Assembly (NCBI GenBank): GCA_037013685.1
Contig: CM072886.1
Coordinates: 6,200,001-6,264,000 of the forward strand
Direction of reading: 5' to 3'
From: Acridotheres tristis
Lineage: Eukaryota; Chordata; Aves; Passeriformes; Sturnidae
Length of the DNA stretch: 64,000 nucleotides
The notes beneath the pieces were generated by a model. The model made no database searches. It was not told where the DNA came from and saw only the letters and a program-made list of their open reading frames with translations. Of the stretch, positions 13,801 through 27,316 are shown piece by piece; position 1 is the stretch's first letter, and every line of letters starts with the position of its first letter. The position numbers and the translations under genes are program-made.

Positions 13801-16059
13801 CCCTTATGCAAGGCAAATCAGCCCCATCCAGTATTTATGGCAGCCCTTATTTCATATTGATTATTTTTAGCTCTTGGTATTCAGCAGCAACAGAATTCTC
13901 TATTGAAGTTCAATGTAAATTCTAACTACAGCAGCACTCATGCAATAATTATTTTATTAATTAATTACAGGCAAGTGTCTGTACATAAGGCCAATTGTAA
14001 TTATCTGTATCACATGGTGAGCTGCAAACAATCACACTTTTGAGCTTGAATATTTTTCCTTTGCCTTTTAAGAATGAGCCCATTGAGTCTAAAAGTGTTC
14101 CTTGCACTAGAATTTGGCTGTGTTGATTGAATGTAATATTTATGTCTTAGGTTTGTGGGTTTTTCCCCTGAAGAATCTATTAACAACTTTTTCTTTTCTA
14201 TATCCTTGTTCAATTGCTGTGTGATGTGAGTTCCAAGGTCAGGCAATATCACTATGGACCTTCATTCCAACACCCCTTATTTGGGCAGAAATCTCATAAA
14301 AATGAAGCAGGAAAGAGTGTGGAATTTGTAATACTGCTCACTCCTTTGGGGGGAGATTTGGCTGAGCCCTGATTAGTTATGTGGTGTATCATGCCTGGTG
14401 CTGAATCTTTCAAGAAGTGTATTAAGACTGAAGCCAAACTATCATGAAATAATACAGATGATAAATTCAGGGCTTACACACATCTCATCTGCTCACTCAC
14501 AGCAGCATGTCTCAGAAATCTTTATTGCTTGCAAAGGTCAAGAGCAGATGAGCTGGGTGCTGCTGGTCCATGCCAGCAGGAAGAGGTTCCTTCCCCCATA
14601 TCTCCTTAGGGCCAGTGTTGGGACTCAGCTGGGATAATCTACAGGAAACTTCCCTGGCAGGACCTGAGCTGAAGGTGCCTCCAGTCCAACCTCCTCTTCC
14701 TGTGGTGTCACACCAAGCTTGGACATTGTTTACAACTATTTCTCATTCTCACAGGTACTCAGCAACCTTGACCATTCCTCTTTTCTCCCCACATCCCTTG
14801 TTCTTTATCCATTATTGTTTGGGCAGGATTCCAGAATCACAGGGGCATTTAAGCACTTGATTCCAGTGTGAAGCACAGAGATACAGCCACCATTGCAGAT
14901 TTTGGGTGAAGGAAACTCCTTCCCCCCACTGTGAAGATCTGTAGGGAAGACATCAGGGGTCCTTGTGGGTACTCAGAAAACAATACCTTGCACAACTTGT
15001 CTGGAGTGTTTGCACAGGTATGGAAAGATTTCAGCTGGTCAGATGGGTACTATCACAGCACTTGGGAGGTGGGCAAGAACATTGCTCTGAGGGCTAAGGG
15101 TCCCTTTGCTCTCTCCTTCTCTCATGGGGATGTCTGCACACATTCTGTGTAGCCAACTAAGATCAGCACTGCTAGGAAAATATGTTTGAAATCACAGTAG
15201 GTTCTTTGTGTGGGAAGAAGAAAAGATCAAAGACTAATTAACTTTCTCAGGAAAGGAGCCATGGCCCAAACAAGAAAGAAACTAGGAAGATAAGAGAGAT
15301 CTCAGGCTGCAGAATTCAGATCTGGAGAGCTGGAGCAGCCTGCCCAGTCTGCAGTGAGACCAACAGGTCTGGAAGCATTTCAATAGCAAAGGTGAGACAC
15401 GGTTAAAATAGAAACACTTTTCTACAAAATTGTTCACAAAACAGTCAAGGAAAGCTAGCAAAAGCATAATCTCTGCTAAATGCTCTCAAAAAATGATTTT
15501 TTTTTCCAATGTCAAAATATAAAATATGAGGAATAGAAGCCACTGCCTCGAAAGTAACTTTGAGACCATTTTGGTTACCATGCTGGAAGGCACCACATAT
15601 TAATTTCTCTTCAGCCCATATTCAAGAAGTTCTGAATACCTTCAGAAGGCAGTAGACCTGTAGCTTCTAAACAGCTCCAATTTTGTCATGTTTCCTTTTT
15701 CTGTCCACTGTAAAGCATTTCCATAAAATTTCGGAACTTCCAGAGGAGAAGTAGCTAGTTCACTTACCTTTACCAAGGAAAAACAGTTACACTTTCTTTC
15801 TCCCCAAATTCCCCAAGCTGAGCTAAATAAGAGAATTTTTATTAGTAAAATGCACCAGAAGGGGTTAAAAACCAAGCATGGTCTGAAATCTGGCCCTGTT
15901 GAATCATATTTAAATATTCCATTGACTTCCATGGGGCAGAAAAACACATCTACTTCGGAGAGGATGAGTTTAATTTTATGATAGCTGCTTTGAAGGAGGC
16001 TCACTCAGCCCTAAATGCTTCCAACTTTCTGACAGTTTTGCAGCCCTAATCTTTGATGT
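7894..16059. other. Non-coding, gene-desert DNA
   Basis: About 8 kb with no supportable gene. Patches at about 8.5-9.55 kb and 10.8-11.45 kb are richer in G+C and carry overlapping frames of 60-146 codons on both strands. CpG is not enriched there and no domain is recognisable, so these frames look like a composition effect. AT-rich stretches at 9.7-9.95 kb and 12.0-12.4 kb have many TAAT-type homeodomain cores and no repeat signature; they are possible conserved non-coding elements. The phrase near 15886-15945 (ctggccctg ... ccattgacttccatgg) resembles a very old amniote interspersed repeat. Confidence 0.55.
11557..11654. repeat. AAC/AAT-rich low-complexity tract
   Basis: Interrupted (AAC)n, (AAAAC)n and (AAT)n runs, with a CCCCCCCC interruption near 11627. 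On the opposite strand it encodes strings of valine, leucine and phenylalanine in chance frames. Confidence 0.9.
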
Positions 16060-16150
16060 TGAAATGGCTCAGAGGGTTAGAAGTCCAGCTCTAGTTCAGA
16101 TCCCAGCCTTGCTGAGAAGATGAACCTTCATCTATAAGAGAAAAATTAGG
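16060..16150 (+). mobile_element. MIR-like tRNA-derived SINE fossil
   Basis: The stretch tggctcagaggg at 16065-16076 fits the RNA polymerase III A-box pattern (TRGYNNARNNGG). It is followed by a B-box-like gttcagatcc at 16094-16103, then 'aaccttcatctataagag', which parallels the 'cttcatctgtaaaa' part of MIR SINEs. A and B boxes are only about 28 bases apart, so some bases are missing relative to an intact tRNA-derived head. It is a degraded fossil and could be another CORE-type SINE. Confidence 0.42.
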
Positions 16151-17153
16151 GGCTGGATTTGCCAGGATGAGGAGACTCTGAGGACAGAGCATTTCCCATT
16201 CATTTTGCAAGAAGTGTTTCAATGGATGTCCCTGCCTGGATGTATGTACTGAGGGAAAAGTGTCCTGAAAGTACCAAGGTGACATTTTGCATGAGCTCTC
16301 ACAATCTCATGGTCTTGACAAGTCAAAGGGTTTGAGAAAGTCATGCCACAAATAGGCTAAACAGCAGCAATTTCCAAACAGCTCAACAGGCTTCTGACAT
16401 TCTAAAAAATTGGGTTTAGCTTCTCTGAAAATGAGGCAGTGAGACTAAAATTCATCTGCAGTGTAGACATCCATATCTGAGCAGGGTGATGGAGGCTTTG
16501 CAGGGTAGGTAACAGCTGAGCAGCCTGAGATTGTGAATAAAGGTGATAAATTATGTCCCCAGAGTGCCTGTGGTCTCCCAGTGACCACGAAGGGTGGCTA
16601 GCTTGGTTCTTAAGGTAGGTGAGATGAATCACAGCACTAGGTAGCTAGAAAAAGGGGCAGTGACTTTGCTGAGTTGGTCCTCAATAAAAACATAAATTCA
16701 CAATTTCTCTCCTGTAATTGGTGTAGAGTAAGAACAACTACTGAGTCCAGGCTGGAGGTAGTTCTGCCCTCAGCCCCTAAAGACCTGAACTACTCTAAAA
16801 GCACCAATGAATGGTGGTTTCCTGAAGAACCTGAGACAGAAAATAAGGGGCCATATCACTTGCCAGTGCCATCAGGAAATGCTGCAACAGTCAGGGACTG
16901 AACCGTAGTTGCCCTTGCTCTTCGTTTCTGTCTCATGTTTGCTCATGAAACCATTCTTTCTACTGTCTAGAATAAGTGACAGGATGCAGACTCCAAAAAT
17001 GTATTTCAGACTGCGTGCTGATGATAAATCACCTTTTATTGTGAAGGGTGGAGGATTGACAATCTGGTGTGCAGACTTCTTAACTATTTTTTCAAAGAAA
17101 ATTTCCTCAAACTATTTTGAAATGTTTCTTTAAATACTGGAAACAAGTGTCCA

Positions 17154-17719
17154 TGTCCTGGTTTAAGGCTGACATGGACGCTCACACAGCTCCTCCCAGT
17201 GGGATGGGAGACACAACTGGAAGGGCAAAAATGAGAAAACTTTTGTGTTGGGACAAAAACAGTTTAAAGGGTAAAGAAAAGCCATACAGAAAAGCAAAGC
17301 AAAACAAAGAATACATTCCTGGCTTCCCATGGGCAGGCAGGTGCTCAGCCACCCCCAGGAAAGCAGGACTGTCTCGGGCATAAATGTGACTTGAGAATAC
17401 AAAAGTCATCACTCTGAACATTTTCCTTCTCCTTCTCCCAGCTCTGTGTACTGGGCATGATGCCCTGTGGTGTGGAACATCTCTGTGGTCAGTCAGGGTC
17501 AGCTGTCCTGGCTGTGTCCCTTCACACCTTGTGCACCCTCAGCCTCCTGTCTGGAGGTGTCAGGTGAAGAGAAATGCCCTTGGCTCTGTGTAAGCCCTGC
17601 CCAGCAATAACTAAAACATTCCTGTGTTATCAATGCTGTTTTCAACACATATCCAAAGCACTGCTCCATGCAAGATAATGCAAAGAAAATTAACTCCATC
17701 CTTACTAAAACCAGCACGA
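17154..17719 (-). mobile_element. Solo LTR of an avian endogenous retrovirus, minus strand
   Basis: A 566-bp block whose left end (tgtcctggtttaa) and right end (aaaccagcacga) are the inverted termini of an LTR family common in bird genomes, read here on the minus strand. Internal landmarks in antisense are 'ttgggacaaaaacagtttaa' (the polyadenylation region, about 17245-17270), 'tgtggaacatctctgtggtc', 'tcagctgtcctggctgtg', and 'aataactaaaacattcctgtg'. No gag, pol or env sequence lies next to it, so it appears to be a solo LTR left by recombination. No convincing target-site duplication is visible, suggesting age. It is the same family as 48168-48701, in opposite orientation. Confidence 0.8.
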
Positions 17720-18237
17720 TAAAAAAGATTTATTTACCAAGAAATAAATTTTACTTTTGTCCCTAGACAAACCCATAATCTTGTCTTGTACTACGGTTGA
17801 AGCAAAGTTCAAAAGTGATGTGTGGCCAAAGACAGGTTTATGATTGTTTTCCTAGAATCACCTATTTTTTTTATGAGCTAGATTAGCCTGGTTTAAGCAA
17901 TATATTTGGCAGCCTCAGTTCTTTTGTCAGGAATATAAAATACTGTGAGTGTTTGAGAAGTTGATTCCTATTAATTCCCAACCCTTCAAAATTCAGTTTT
18001 ACTGTGGTCCTTTCAGGTCTTCCTCTCTAAGACTGGGTGCTGACTATATCAGGTGAATTTTCTACATCAAAAATGTTCTGTGAATCACCCTGGGAGAAGG
18101 CACAATTAATAGTCAGACCATCTCAGATGCTTGGAGATAGACAAAATTACATCTCTTCTACCTCCTTATACTCCTGAGTTTGAGTGGCTCCCATATCTCA
18201 CCTTAGGTCACCTCTTTACTCAGGATATCCTGAGGGG
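17720..18237. other. Non-coding spacer
   Basis: About 0.5 kb between the minus-strand LTR and the MIR-like fragment. I see no gene, repeat array or regulatory signature in it. Confidence 0.5.
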
Positions 18238-18305
18238 TTCTAGTTGGGGTCCCCACATGATCTTGGGGAAGCCACCTAGTCATTTATGTCTGTAAAACAC
18301 ACTGC
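18238..18305 (+). mobile_element. Possible MIR core fragment
   Basis: The order 'ggttctagttggggtcc', 'gatcttggggaagccacct', 'tgtctgtaaaac' parallels the MIR SINE order of B-box region, 'gaccttgggcaagtcac' and 'catctgtaaaat'. Much has been lost between the last two blocks. Weak call from pattern memory only. Confidence 0.3.
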
Positions 18306-21300
18306 AAAACTGAATTCTGCAGGGACTAAGCAGTATGAGCTGGGGTATCAGCAGAGGCAGGATATATCTCAAATGTGATTCTTTTACCTGCCCTTTTCCA
18401 GATTTTACACACTCTTGTTAGCAAATCACCTTACACACCAGAGGTTCTTTACAGAGTTGTAAAGTGAAATATCATTCCAAGTTGCCAATTTCTGCTCTGT
18501 TATTTCACCTTTCCCTCCACACAGGTGAGCACTAAAGAATCAATTCTCATCTTCAAAGATACTAAAGCAGTTAATGAGATTGATAGGGTTACCTTCATCT
18601 CCAGGTAAAACTGTTCAACTTTTACTCATTGCTCTCTATGTCAAAGATCTTTTACTCTTCCTTTGGAAAAAGAATGTGTAAAATTCATTTTTGACCCATA
18701 CCCTATAAACATTTGCAATCACAAGGAAGGGACTGGTGACAGAACTAATTTTTCATTGTTTTAAGATTTTTATGAAAAGGGCACCCAGAGTTATAACTTT
18801 TGAGGGATTTAAGGCTTCCATGTCTCTCAGTTACAAGATGTGTTTATAGCAGTGAGAGATCTCTGCTGTCAATCTGTATTTCATATTTGACAGTTTGACT
18901 TTCCAGCAATGGTCTTTTAATGACAGTTTTGTTTGATATTAAGGCTCCTCCATTCTGCTTTGGTTAAAAACCCAAACAGAACTTCATTACCACCCAGGGT
19001 AAATCTCAGCATGTGATGTAACACAATTTAGTCCATCTGCCACAACCAGCAGAGCCTTTGGTCGTGGTCATTGGGTCAGTGAATTAGAGCAGGGGTTGGT
19101 CACTGCTCCCAGTGCAGACTGGCACTGAAGAGCAGGGCGTGTGGCTGGCCAGAGGGTTTCATGCTTTTCCATCAGTGGTGGGAGAGTCTAATGAGAGTCT
19201 GAACCTCTTTTCCTTCCATCATGCTCAGAGGTTTTCTGCCCAACAGCACCAGTGCTCCAGGTGTCTCTCCCTTCCCTTCTTGACTGTTTGCTCTCAGTTT
19301 TATTTCGCTTTCCTTGGCCTCTCTTCTACCTCCCAGTTCTCATCTCTTCATCCAAGCAGTTTCTTCTAACTTCCTTTCCTTATCTCTAATTTAATTACCT
19401 TTTTAACCAGACTCTCTCTCTAGCCCTGCGAGTCCCTTCTTCACCATCATAGTAGCAGCAAAGAAGAAAAAGCTGTGTGAAACCCAGAAAGAAACTGGCT
19501 ACCCCTGATATTGAGGAGCTGAAACTTGTTACAAGAACATCTGGGTCTGCCCTAGAGCTGTGAAGAGCAAATTCAGTCACTGTCCCCATGCAAGCAGAGC
19601 TCAGGATGAGTAGGAGCTGAAAGGCAGAAAGAATTCCAGTGAAAACCCAAGCCTGGAAGATGTTTGCTGTCAAGCTTTCAGAAGTCTCTACTGATTCAGG
19701 AAAAAAGTTGACTTCCAGAAACAACTCAACAAATCTTCTAGGCATTAGCACAGTTATCCTTAGCATAAAGGTAACTTTCCAGCCATACTTTCACCTGGGA
19801 AAGGTGTACTAAAGCTGCTGAGAAAAGTCTCAAGTGTTGCCTGGCACAAGCAGTGCAGTGGTTGAAATGCCCTGACAGAGGCCCTGAATCAAAAAGTCAT
19901 GGAAAAGTCACGGCACATAAACCCCACCTTGCTCTACAGGTCTCAAAGCTGTAGGGCTGAATAGGAATTGCTTCAAGGATTAATTCAGGTGAGCATCCTG
20001 ACACAGCCAGGATACACGAGTCCTAGCTGATGGGACTCAGAAAACAGAGTGGCAAAGGGGTGGAAACAGGCTCATCTTGCAAACGTTTGTTAGAAAAGCA
20101 GTGACAGTGAGCAGCCATGGAAAAAAATAATAATAAAAAAAAGAGGCAGCAGTAGCAGCCGTTGCCAGGATTTTCATACTCTGCTCAGGCTGCACATTTG
20201 ATTAGTCACAAAACCCCCAAAGCCACCTGAATGATGTCCTATCTCCTGTGAACAGATCTGGTTTAAAGGAGGAATCTGTTTTTAAAGGACACAAAATGTG
20301 ATCCAGGCTCATCTTTGGAAAGCCCACGTGATTTCATAAAAATAAAAGGGATTATGCTTCACTGGCTTGTTAGAACATGAGTTTTACTGTCAGTGCAAAG
20401 GCTTCTGTAATGAAACCAATCACTACATTGGGTAGGAAATTCATAAAGCTTTTAACCCAATTCTTTGGTTCCTAATTAAAATAACATCTAAGAAGCAGAG
20501 TTATACAGGCATGAGATATTAGCGCAGTGCTTAAAATTAGGTTAATTCTAGAAACCACTTCTTTTAAAAGAAAATTTAACAGCCATGAGAGACTCTGCAA
20601 AAGCCAGCTGTGGGATGTGAGATTTGTTATTGTTTATATTAACACTGGGTATAATGACACTGAAATCAAGGTTTTCTGGTTTTTAAATTATGCTAAAGAC
20701 CCACAAATGATAACGGGTTTTGAAATTGGACTCTGAAGTAATATCAAATAGTGAATGTGATTAAATATAGATAAACAGAGCACAATCAGTCATGGAACAA
20801 GAAACCAAAAAAGCAGTTGTAAAAATGGAAATACAATGCTGCAAACTGCCAAGAAAAGAGATTTTTCAAAGAAACAGAAAATGGTTCAGAAAACGTCTTG
20901 AGTTTGGGTAGCAACTTTGCTAATGAATGCAAACAGGACTTTGGACTCTAGGGAATATAATAATTTGTAAATCAAAAGGAGAGGTAGTACAGTGTTTCTG
21001 TACAATGTACTAGTTAAAGACCATCTAGAGTATCTGTCATTGTGTTTCTGAAACAACCTAATTTCTCTTAATTGGGAAAAACAGAGATGAAATCTAATAT
21101 TATGGATCTCAAAGATTCATAGTATGAAAGAATTTAATATAAAATTAGACTTTTCCTTCAGCGCCTGATAAAAAGGCTGGTTTTGTAAACATTCTCACAT
21201 CAGATTGGTAACACTGCTCCTAAGAAAAAATACACATGGAGAGGTGCAAGAGAGAAGAAATATTGCCACTTCCAGCAATATTTATCCAAATTCCCTCCAC

Positions 21301-24184
21301 CCATGCTGTGCCCTGCCATAGAAGGGGGGTAACTGCAATGATGCTCTCTGAAGGCACCTGCTGAGGAGGGTTCTCCTCCCTGAGGGGTCCTTGGTGCAGC
21401 TGTGGAGGTGACACAGATGTCCTGGACACCCAACGACTCCTGTTTCATTCCATTTACAAGAGCTTTCCATGCCCACAGAGGAAAAACAACTGGGGAAACA
21501 GAGAGGTTTATAATAATTTAAGTGGTAGGAGTAGAAACAGCATCCCCACAACCCACAGTTTTGTGGGCTTAGAAGTACACCACTGTGTGTCTGAGGTGTA
21601 GACCATATTTGCAGTGAAAATTAATTCTCCAAGTATTTTATTTTTGTTTCTGACCCTCAGTTTCTAGATCTGTCTGACCCCCTTTCCTCTGTTGATGCTG
21701 CTGTAAATCCGAGCTCTGTAATGCAGTTCCTTCATCCACCCTGTACAGCACAAGCTGTTGTCAGGAGCTGAAATAGTTCATGCCTCAGCAGCTGTTCAGC
21801 ATGGATGTATTGCTGCTTGCTTGCCTCCCTTGTGCTCCCATGACACTGTTGTTGACAGGTTTTGAACACGTCACACACACAGGGGAGGGGAACAAGAAAT
21901 GAATCAAGCCAAAATCCCAGGCAATGAGATTTCTTGCTTCTAAGACCTTGTTTTCCCTTGTGGCTGATAAGAAAGTTCATTTATTACCCTGTTTTTAAGT
22001 GAGTTTCTTATTTTACCTTCAGGCTCCTAATTGCTTTTCAGATTGTGTATATCATTTATACTGTATATCTTCATTTACTAGTCTAGGTAATAATTGAGCA
22101 TTCAGTCATTGTTATACTCACCATTCTGCCAAAATTTATTAAAATGAAGCAATTAACTATTGTCTTAAGTGGAGTTTAGAGGTGAGGCTCATTAATTTTT
22201 TTAGACCCAATACAATTAAGTGGGATGATAAATGTAAACTTTATCTCAGCTTTGTACAGAAACCTTTTCTTATTATATAGTGTCAGTGTTCACTTTGTGC
22301 TGTATTTTTTAGTTTGTTTGGCCTCATTTTATGAAGACACAAGTCATTACTGCATTTGACACTGGAATTTCTCTGAATCAAACCCAGAGCAACACTATTT
22401 GCACCCTCGTGGCTGGTAGGCAGAAGGCAGCACCCTCCTGAACAAGACCTTCAGATGCAGAAATCCACGGCTGAGGGCTGTCACACAGAGTGACTTGATT
22501 TCAACAGCTGATTTCTTTCCTGCCCTCAGCTCAGCTATGAACCTTTCAGATGAAGTCTTTTTTCTAATTAAGGTCCTTAATGCAGATGAACCTGATGATG
22601 TAGCTACATGTTCATGATCAAGGTCAGAGAGATGAGGACTCCTGATGAAATCCAGGAGGAGTACTCAGGAGCATAATGTCAAGGCACACGATTAAGTGTA
22701 TTGCTGAATGAAAGCCTCAAGATCTAAATATACACAACCAGGCTCCCCAGAGGCCCCACAGCACATCAGTTCAGACCCAAAGATTACACAAAGGTTTAAT
22801 TCCATTAAATTTTCATCTTTAACATACAACTTATCCATATTCCTTAGTTGGGCTTATTTCTTCTCTACTAAAGCAATATGAAGGGGAAGAAATATGAATA
22901 ATAGGTAGGATAGGATAGTCTGAGGAAAAAAATCATGGTTATGGTGTTTTCAATTCTTAGAGACTGGGTACTCTTGTCCAAATATCCAAGTATAGTCACC
23001 TTGCAGGACATGTCTTCTGTTAGAGATTTTGTGTCATTTGAGATGTAAATTACATCACTACTTTGCTTACATTTATTTTAGAAGAGTGAGGAAAGCCATC
23101 AAAATAGGGAAGGATCTGGATCTGGCTGTCTCCACATATCACTGCCTTCCTCCCTTACCTCCACAATGAGATAAAAGGGGGATAGTTGGTAAATGGCTCT
23201 TTGAAAGAGAAAAAGGAAAGCTCTGCCAGGCTTTCCTTTTGGTTCATGACAGCTTTGAGAATCCCTGGGCTGGCTGCAAAAATGCTGCTTTTGTAACCTT
23301 CACTCTGATCTGCTCCTAGGGGTAAAGGTACAGCACTAAAATCAAGAGGAGTTTGGCTTCTACCTGCAGGGAGGTTGTGATCAAACACCCAAGAAATGCC
23401 TAAGATCATCTATTCCAAATCTCTGGCAATGTGCAGCAACATCTTCAGCTAGATCAGGTTTCTCAGAGCTCCATCCAATTTAAGATAACAAAATGAAATC
23501 CACCAATTCCAAGTAAACAGAATGACGATCTTCTCAAGAGGAAAACATTTCAGTAAGCACAAGTACCTTATTTGAAACTATTTTTTACTAAGGGAAGAAA
23601 AAAAATAATCACAAATAAACAGCACTGAGTTTGTGTTTTCACTGTGGTACCAGATTAAATTTCAAATATGAGAATGTTTCTTGGGTCACAAATTTTGGTT
23701 TTCACTTTGTTCTCATTTCCTGGGGGAGTTAGAGAGGTAGCAAAGGAGACTCCAGAGAAGTCACAGATATGTCAAGACCTGTGAGTAATATTTCAGGAAA
23801 GGTCCTTTGTGATTTTGTCTGGGTGATAGCACTTCAATGCAATCAACAAGAGAATTTGTGCCTTTCTGAGGATCTTTCACAGAATCAGTTGCAGGCACTT
23901 TTTAGTGTCAAATCCTCAGGGGTCAACAGTTCCATACTTTCAGCAAACAAATAAGATCAACAGTAAATTATTGGCTTCAGCATTAACCTTCCAGTAGAAA
24001 GCCTCATTTCTCTGGTTTGGATAGGGAATTTAAATTAATAAAATTCAAAGCATTCAGTTTAGAGTACCAGTCACAAAACGCCCATCCTTGAAATCATCCT
24101 CAATTCCCACCTTACCAGAGAGGTTCTACTCATGATACACCCACTCTGGTTTTATAAATCTGCTTGCTGCAGTGTGGGAAGCCC

Positions 24185-24201
24185 AGGTCACCCCCAGGTC
24201 A
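24185..24201 (+). promoter_or_regulatory. Perfect DR5 nuclear-receptor half-site pair
   Basis: Two exact AGGTCA half-sites (24185-24190 and 24196-24201) are separated by CCCCC. A direct repeat with 5-bp spacing is the classic retinoic acid receptor/RXR arrangement. It arises from a tandem 11-mer (ccaggtcaccc), so chance duplication is a simple alternative. No promoter is visible nearby; use as an enhancer site is inference. Confidence 0.4.
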
Positions 24202-27200
24202 CCCATGGCCTGTGTTTAGCCAGAGAACAATGGCAGCAGGGCACTGATGTACCAGATTAGACATGACTCCACTTCCTGAGCTGCACAGAAGAGCCTGCCT
24301 GAGATTAGTAGCTATCTGTGAAATGTTCCAAGTGAATTGAGATTTAGCAGCCTCATCTGACTCCCTAAAGGTCTGTAATCCCTCTGCATGGGGGCTCAGA
24401 TGAGTTGATGTGATGTAATGTGTAATTAGGCAGCTTGAATAGCAGAGAGCCTTTAGCCAGCTGGGTAAAACCTGCTTTCTCCAGGGAGTGTGTTCTACAC
24501 AGAGAAAGGGGAAAAAAAGCAGCAAGACAAACACACAGCTTCCAGTAAAGCCAAGAAACAGCCACTCATGCTGCCCGTGGCTTCTTGGCTTTCTCCTACA
24601 ACCAACCTCTCTCCTGGGGGGTTCCCTGTGCTGGGTTGTTTCCAGAAACAGTGGCTGCTGCCTGTATTGGGGATGTGAATATCCCAGTTGTGGCCCTAAA
24701 GAAAAGGAAAGCAACACTATAATCATTCAGAACCTCATTTCATGCCTATTTAGATCACCACTGACTTCAGTAACCCTGAAAGAATTTTGTTCCTGTCTGT
24801 GGCATATTTAATGGTTGGTTGTCACTTTATTTTTGACATTAATACTATGTTTTATTTCTATAAATAGAAGTCTCAGGTGTTTTCTCAGCATTAAAAGGGC
24901 TGGTTTCTTGTCTTCGTTACCTTTAATTTCCTGCTTCAATTCAGAGAGAGCTGGATTCTACAGGTCCTGACTCTAAATCCTTGCTAGAGTACAAGGAATC
25001 TGTGTCAGGGGTCCTGGCAAGGACAGTTTCATATTGCAGGTTCATTTTAAGTCACTCTATTGCATTTTCACTGTTCAGCCTCCAATCCAAGATTATCTTT
25101 GCCCATCTGTTATTTATCCTACTGGTTACATGACCTATGGATTACCCAGCTTTTCTTTTAAAATCTCATTCTGCTTATGTCCATTCATTACTTGCTGCTT
25201 ATTTGTCAAAAAAGTTGCCAGCCTGCAGTTTTACCTGAGACAGTGGTGAGATGCATAATGTACAGCTGAAGGGTTTGTACACACATCTGTAGCTATCTGT
25301 AATAGGGATGGCAGAATTTGGGAGAAGCACACAAGTATCCACTGCACTCTGAGGAAATCCAGATGGCCACGAGGGGAGATTTTGTCTGAGTGATGCTTCT
25401 TGAGGAAACATGTACTCATCCGTGTGAGCTGAACACTGTCATTTGATATTTCCACTGATTGTTTTTTTCACTGACCTCTGTAATTTTTCACTCACAATCA
25501 CCAAGTGCTACCTGTGCATGAGCACCAGCCTTGCAGAAATAATCTTTGCCCACCAGTTGACTTAGGGAGCAGTTTTGCCATCGTTCCTGAACTGCTATAC
25601 TGCTGTCTTTTTAGGTTCCAGAAGGTTTTGACAATGCCCATTCTTGCTGAGGCATAGTATGGATGCTCTAGCACTAAGACTGAAGAGAGATGTCTCCTCT
25701 CCCAAGTAAATTGGTGCATTGGCTGGGAAATCTCAAATTGGTGAACCAAAACCACTACATGATGCAACTTTTGACCAAAAAAAACCAAACTCTCTTTCCC
25801 CCAAAATAGTTCTAATCCCACTACAGCTACTGCACCTGAATCATGAATTAATACATGTACCCTGGTACACAGAGGTCTAACAAGAATAAGTTGCATGCAT
25901 TAAGCCCCTTCTGATTTAAAAGGCATTCTTCCTATCTGTTTTAATAATAAATAATTTTTCAAGAGGGATACTGGGAATGTGATATTGCTGCTACTGCACT
26001 TTGCATCATCCTGCATCTTTAAAGCTTTACTCAGGGCTGTGTTATGTTGGGAGATGGAAAAGCAGAGGGAAAGTCACTGCTCACCTTAGGGAAATCAGCT
26101 TTAAATTAATAGCATAAAACAAATAGCTGTGAAAACTTGGATCTGGCAAGGCCTGGGAACATGTTGTACAAATAGAGGGGAGAGACTAATGGGAATAGTT
26201 CAGACAGGAGTGGAATATATAGGAAGTTAAACCCTGATTTTTTTTTTCCATTCTGTTGCCTCTCCACTGCAATCCCTTGGTGTGAAAGAAGAATTAGTCT
26301 CAGATGTTTTGTTGCTGTTTTCATGTAAAATATATTAATTATCAGGTATAAAATGCTTTGAATTCTTTAAATTGTCTGTACTTGTAAAGTTGTTGATATT
26401 ATCTGTTGCTACAGCAATCTTCCTAGTCACAGTATGGACGTACAAACTAGTGGCACTGTTTGCAGTGGAGTTGGACCAAAATGTCTTACACCCAAACCCA
26501 GCATGGTTTACACCACTTGTATCTCCTGTTGCTCCCTCTTATGTTTGTGTACAAGCTTTTGCTACCTAAAGGACAAGTAATAATAGCCATAAGGAAAACA
26601 CAGAGGTGCCTGGCAGCATCTTTGCCTTTGAGTGACAAAGGATAGATGTATAGGAGGGAAAAAAGCTAGGAAATGGTGCTGAGAGCTGTTACTGATGTTA
26701 CAAGTGGGCTCTGACTGCTGAGCTCAGGGCACATCTTTTTCTATTGCTCATGAGGCCAGTTATGCTCTTGGGAAGGAAGCAGGAGGCGAGGACAGGATGC
26801 TGTCTTTTCTCCAGGCATGGTTTCCTCCATGCAAAATATTTCCTCCATGAAAAAATTGCCTGAAATGGCTGAAAAATCATAGTTTGTATAGGTTTTATTG
26901 GGCCATCCATGGAAAAGAAAGTTGAGCTGGCTCTGCCTGTTACATAGTGTGAAGACAAAGAACATACTTTTTATTCTGAGAAGCCTTGGGATCCTACTGA
27001 CTGAAAATGAGGAGCTGTGATTTCAGCCTCACAGCCAGAGGAGGATCCAGAAAAAGTGACTCCCCTTATGTTCCCTAAACCCTTATTTTCAGGGATGTGT
27101 CTTAAAATGCTGATTTATTGCTTGTGGAAAGCAAAGGGACCTCCCATGTTCCCTTGCACTAGTATCACTCATGTCTGGGTTCTGGTTGCCAGGTGCAAAA

Positions 27201-27271
27201 ACTTCTAAATGGAAGAAAAATAGATTTTCCATAATGCCAAACTGAAGGCGACTTTTTTTTCCTAAATAGAA

Positions 27272-27316
27272 TTTACAAGCCATTACCCATCACATCCAGA
27301 ATATTACAAGAGCTGT
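27272..27316 (+). repeat. 45-bp dispersed repeat, copy 1
   Basis: Aligns without gaps to 28249-28293, matching at 37 of 45 positions; the shared core is cattacccatcaca. The family is not recognised. The flanks of the two copies do not match. Confidence 0.6.

Noticed and set aside
24199..24726. 175-codon minus-strand frame with a hydrophobic stretch
   Set aside because: The hydrophobic run is short and isolated, there is no family resemblance, and overlapping frames on the other strand are similarly open.
25498..25896. 132-codon minus-strand frame as a possible CR1 reverse-transcriptase fragment
   Set aside because: None of the CR1 polymerase motifs or CR1 landmark phrases is present.
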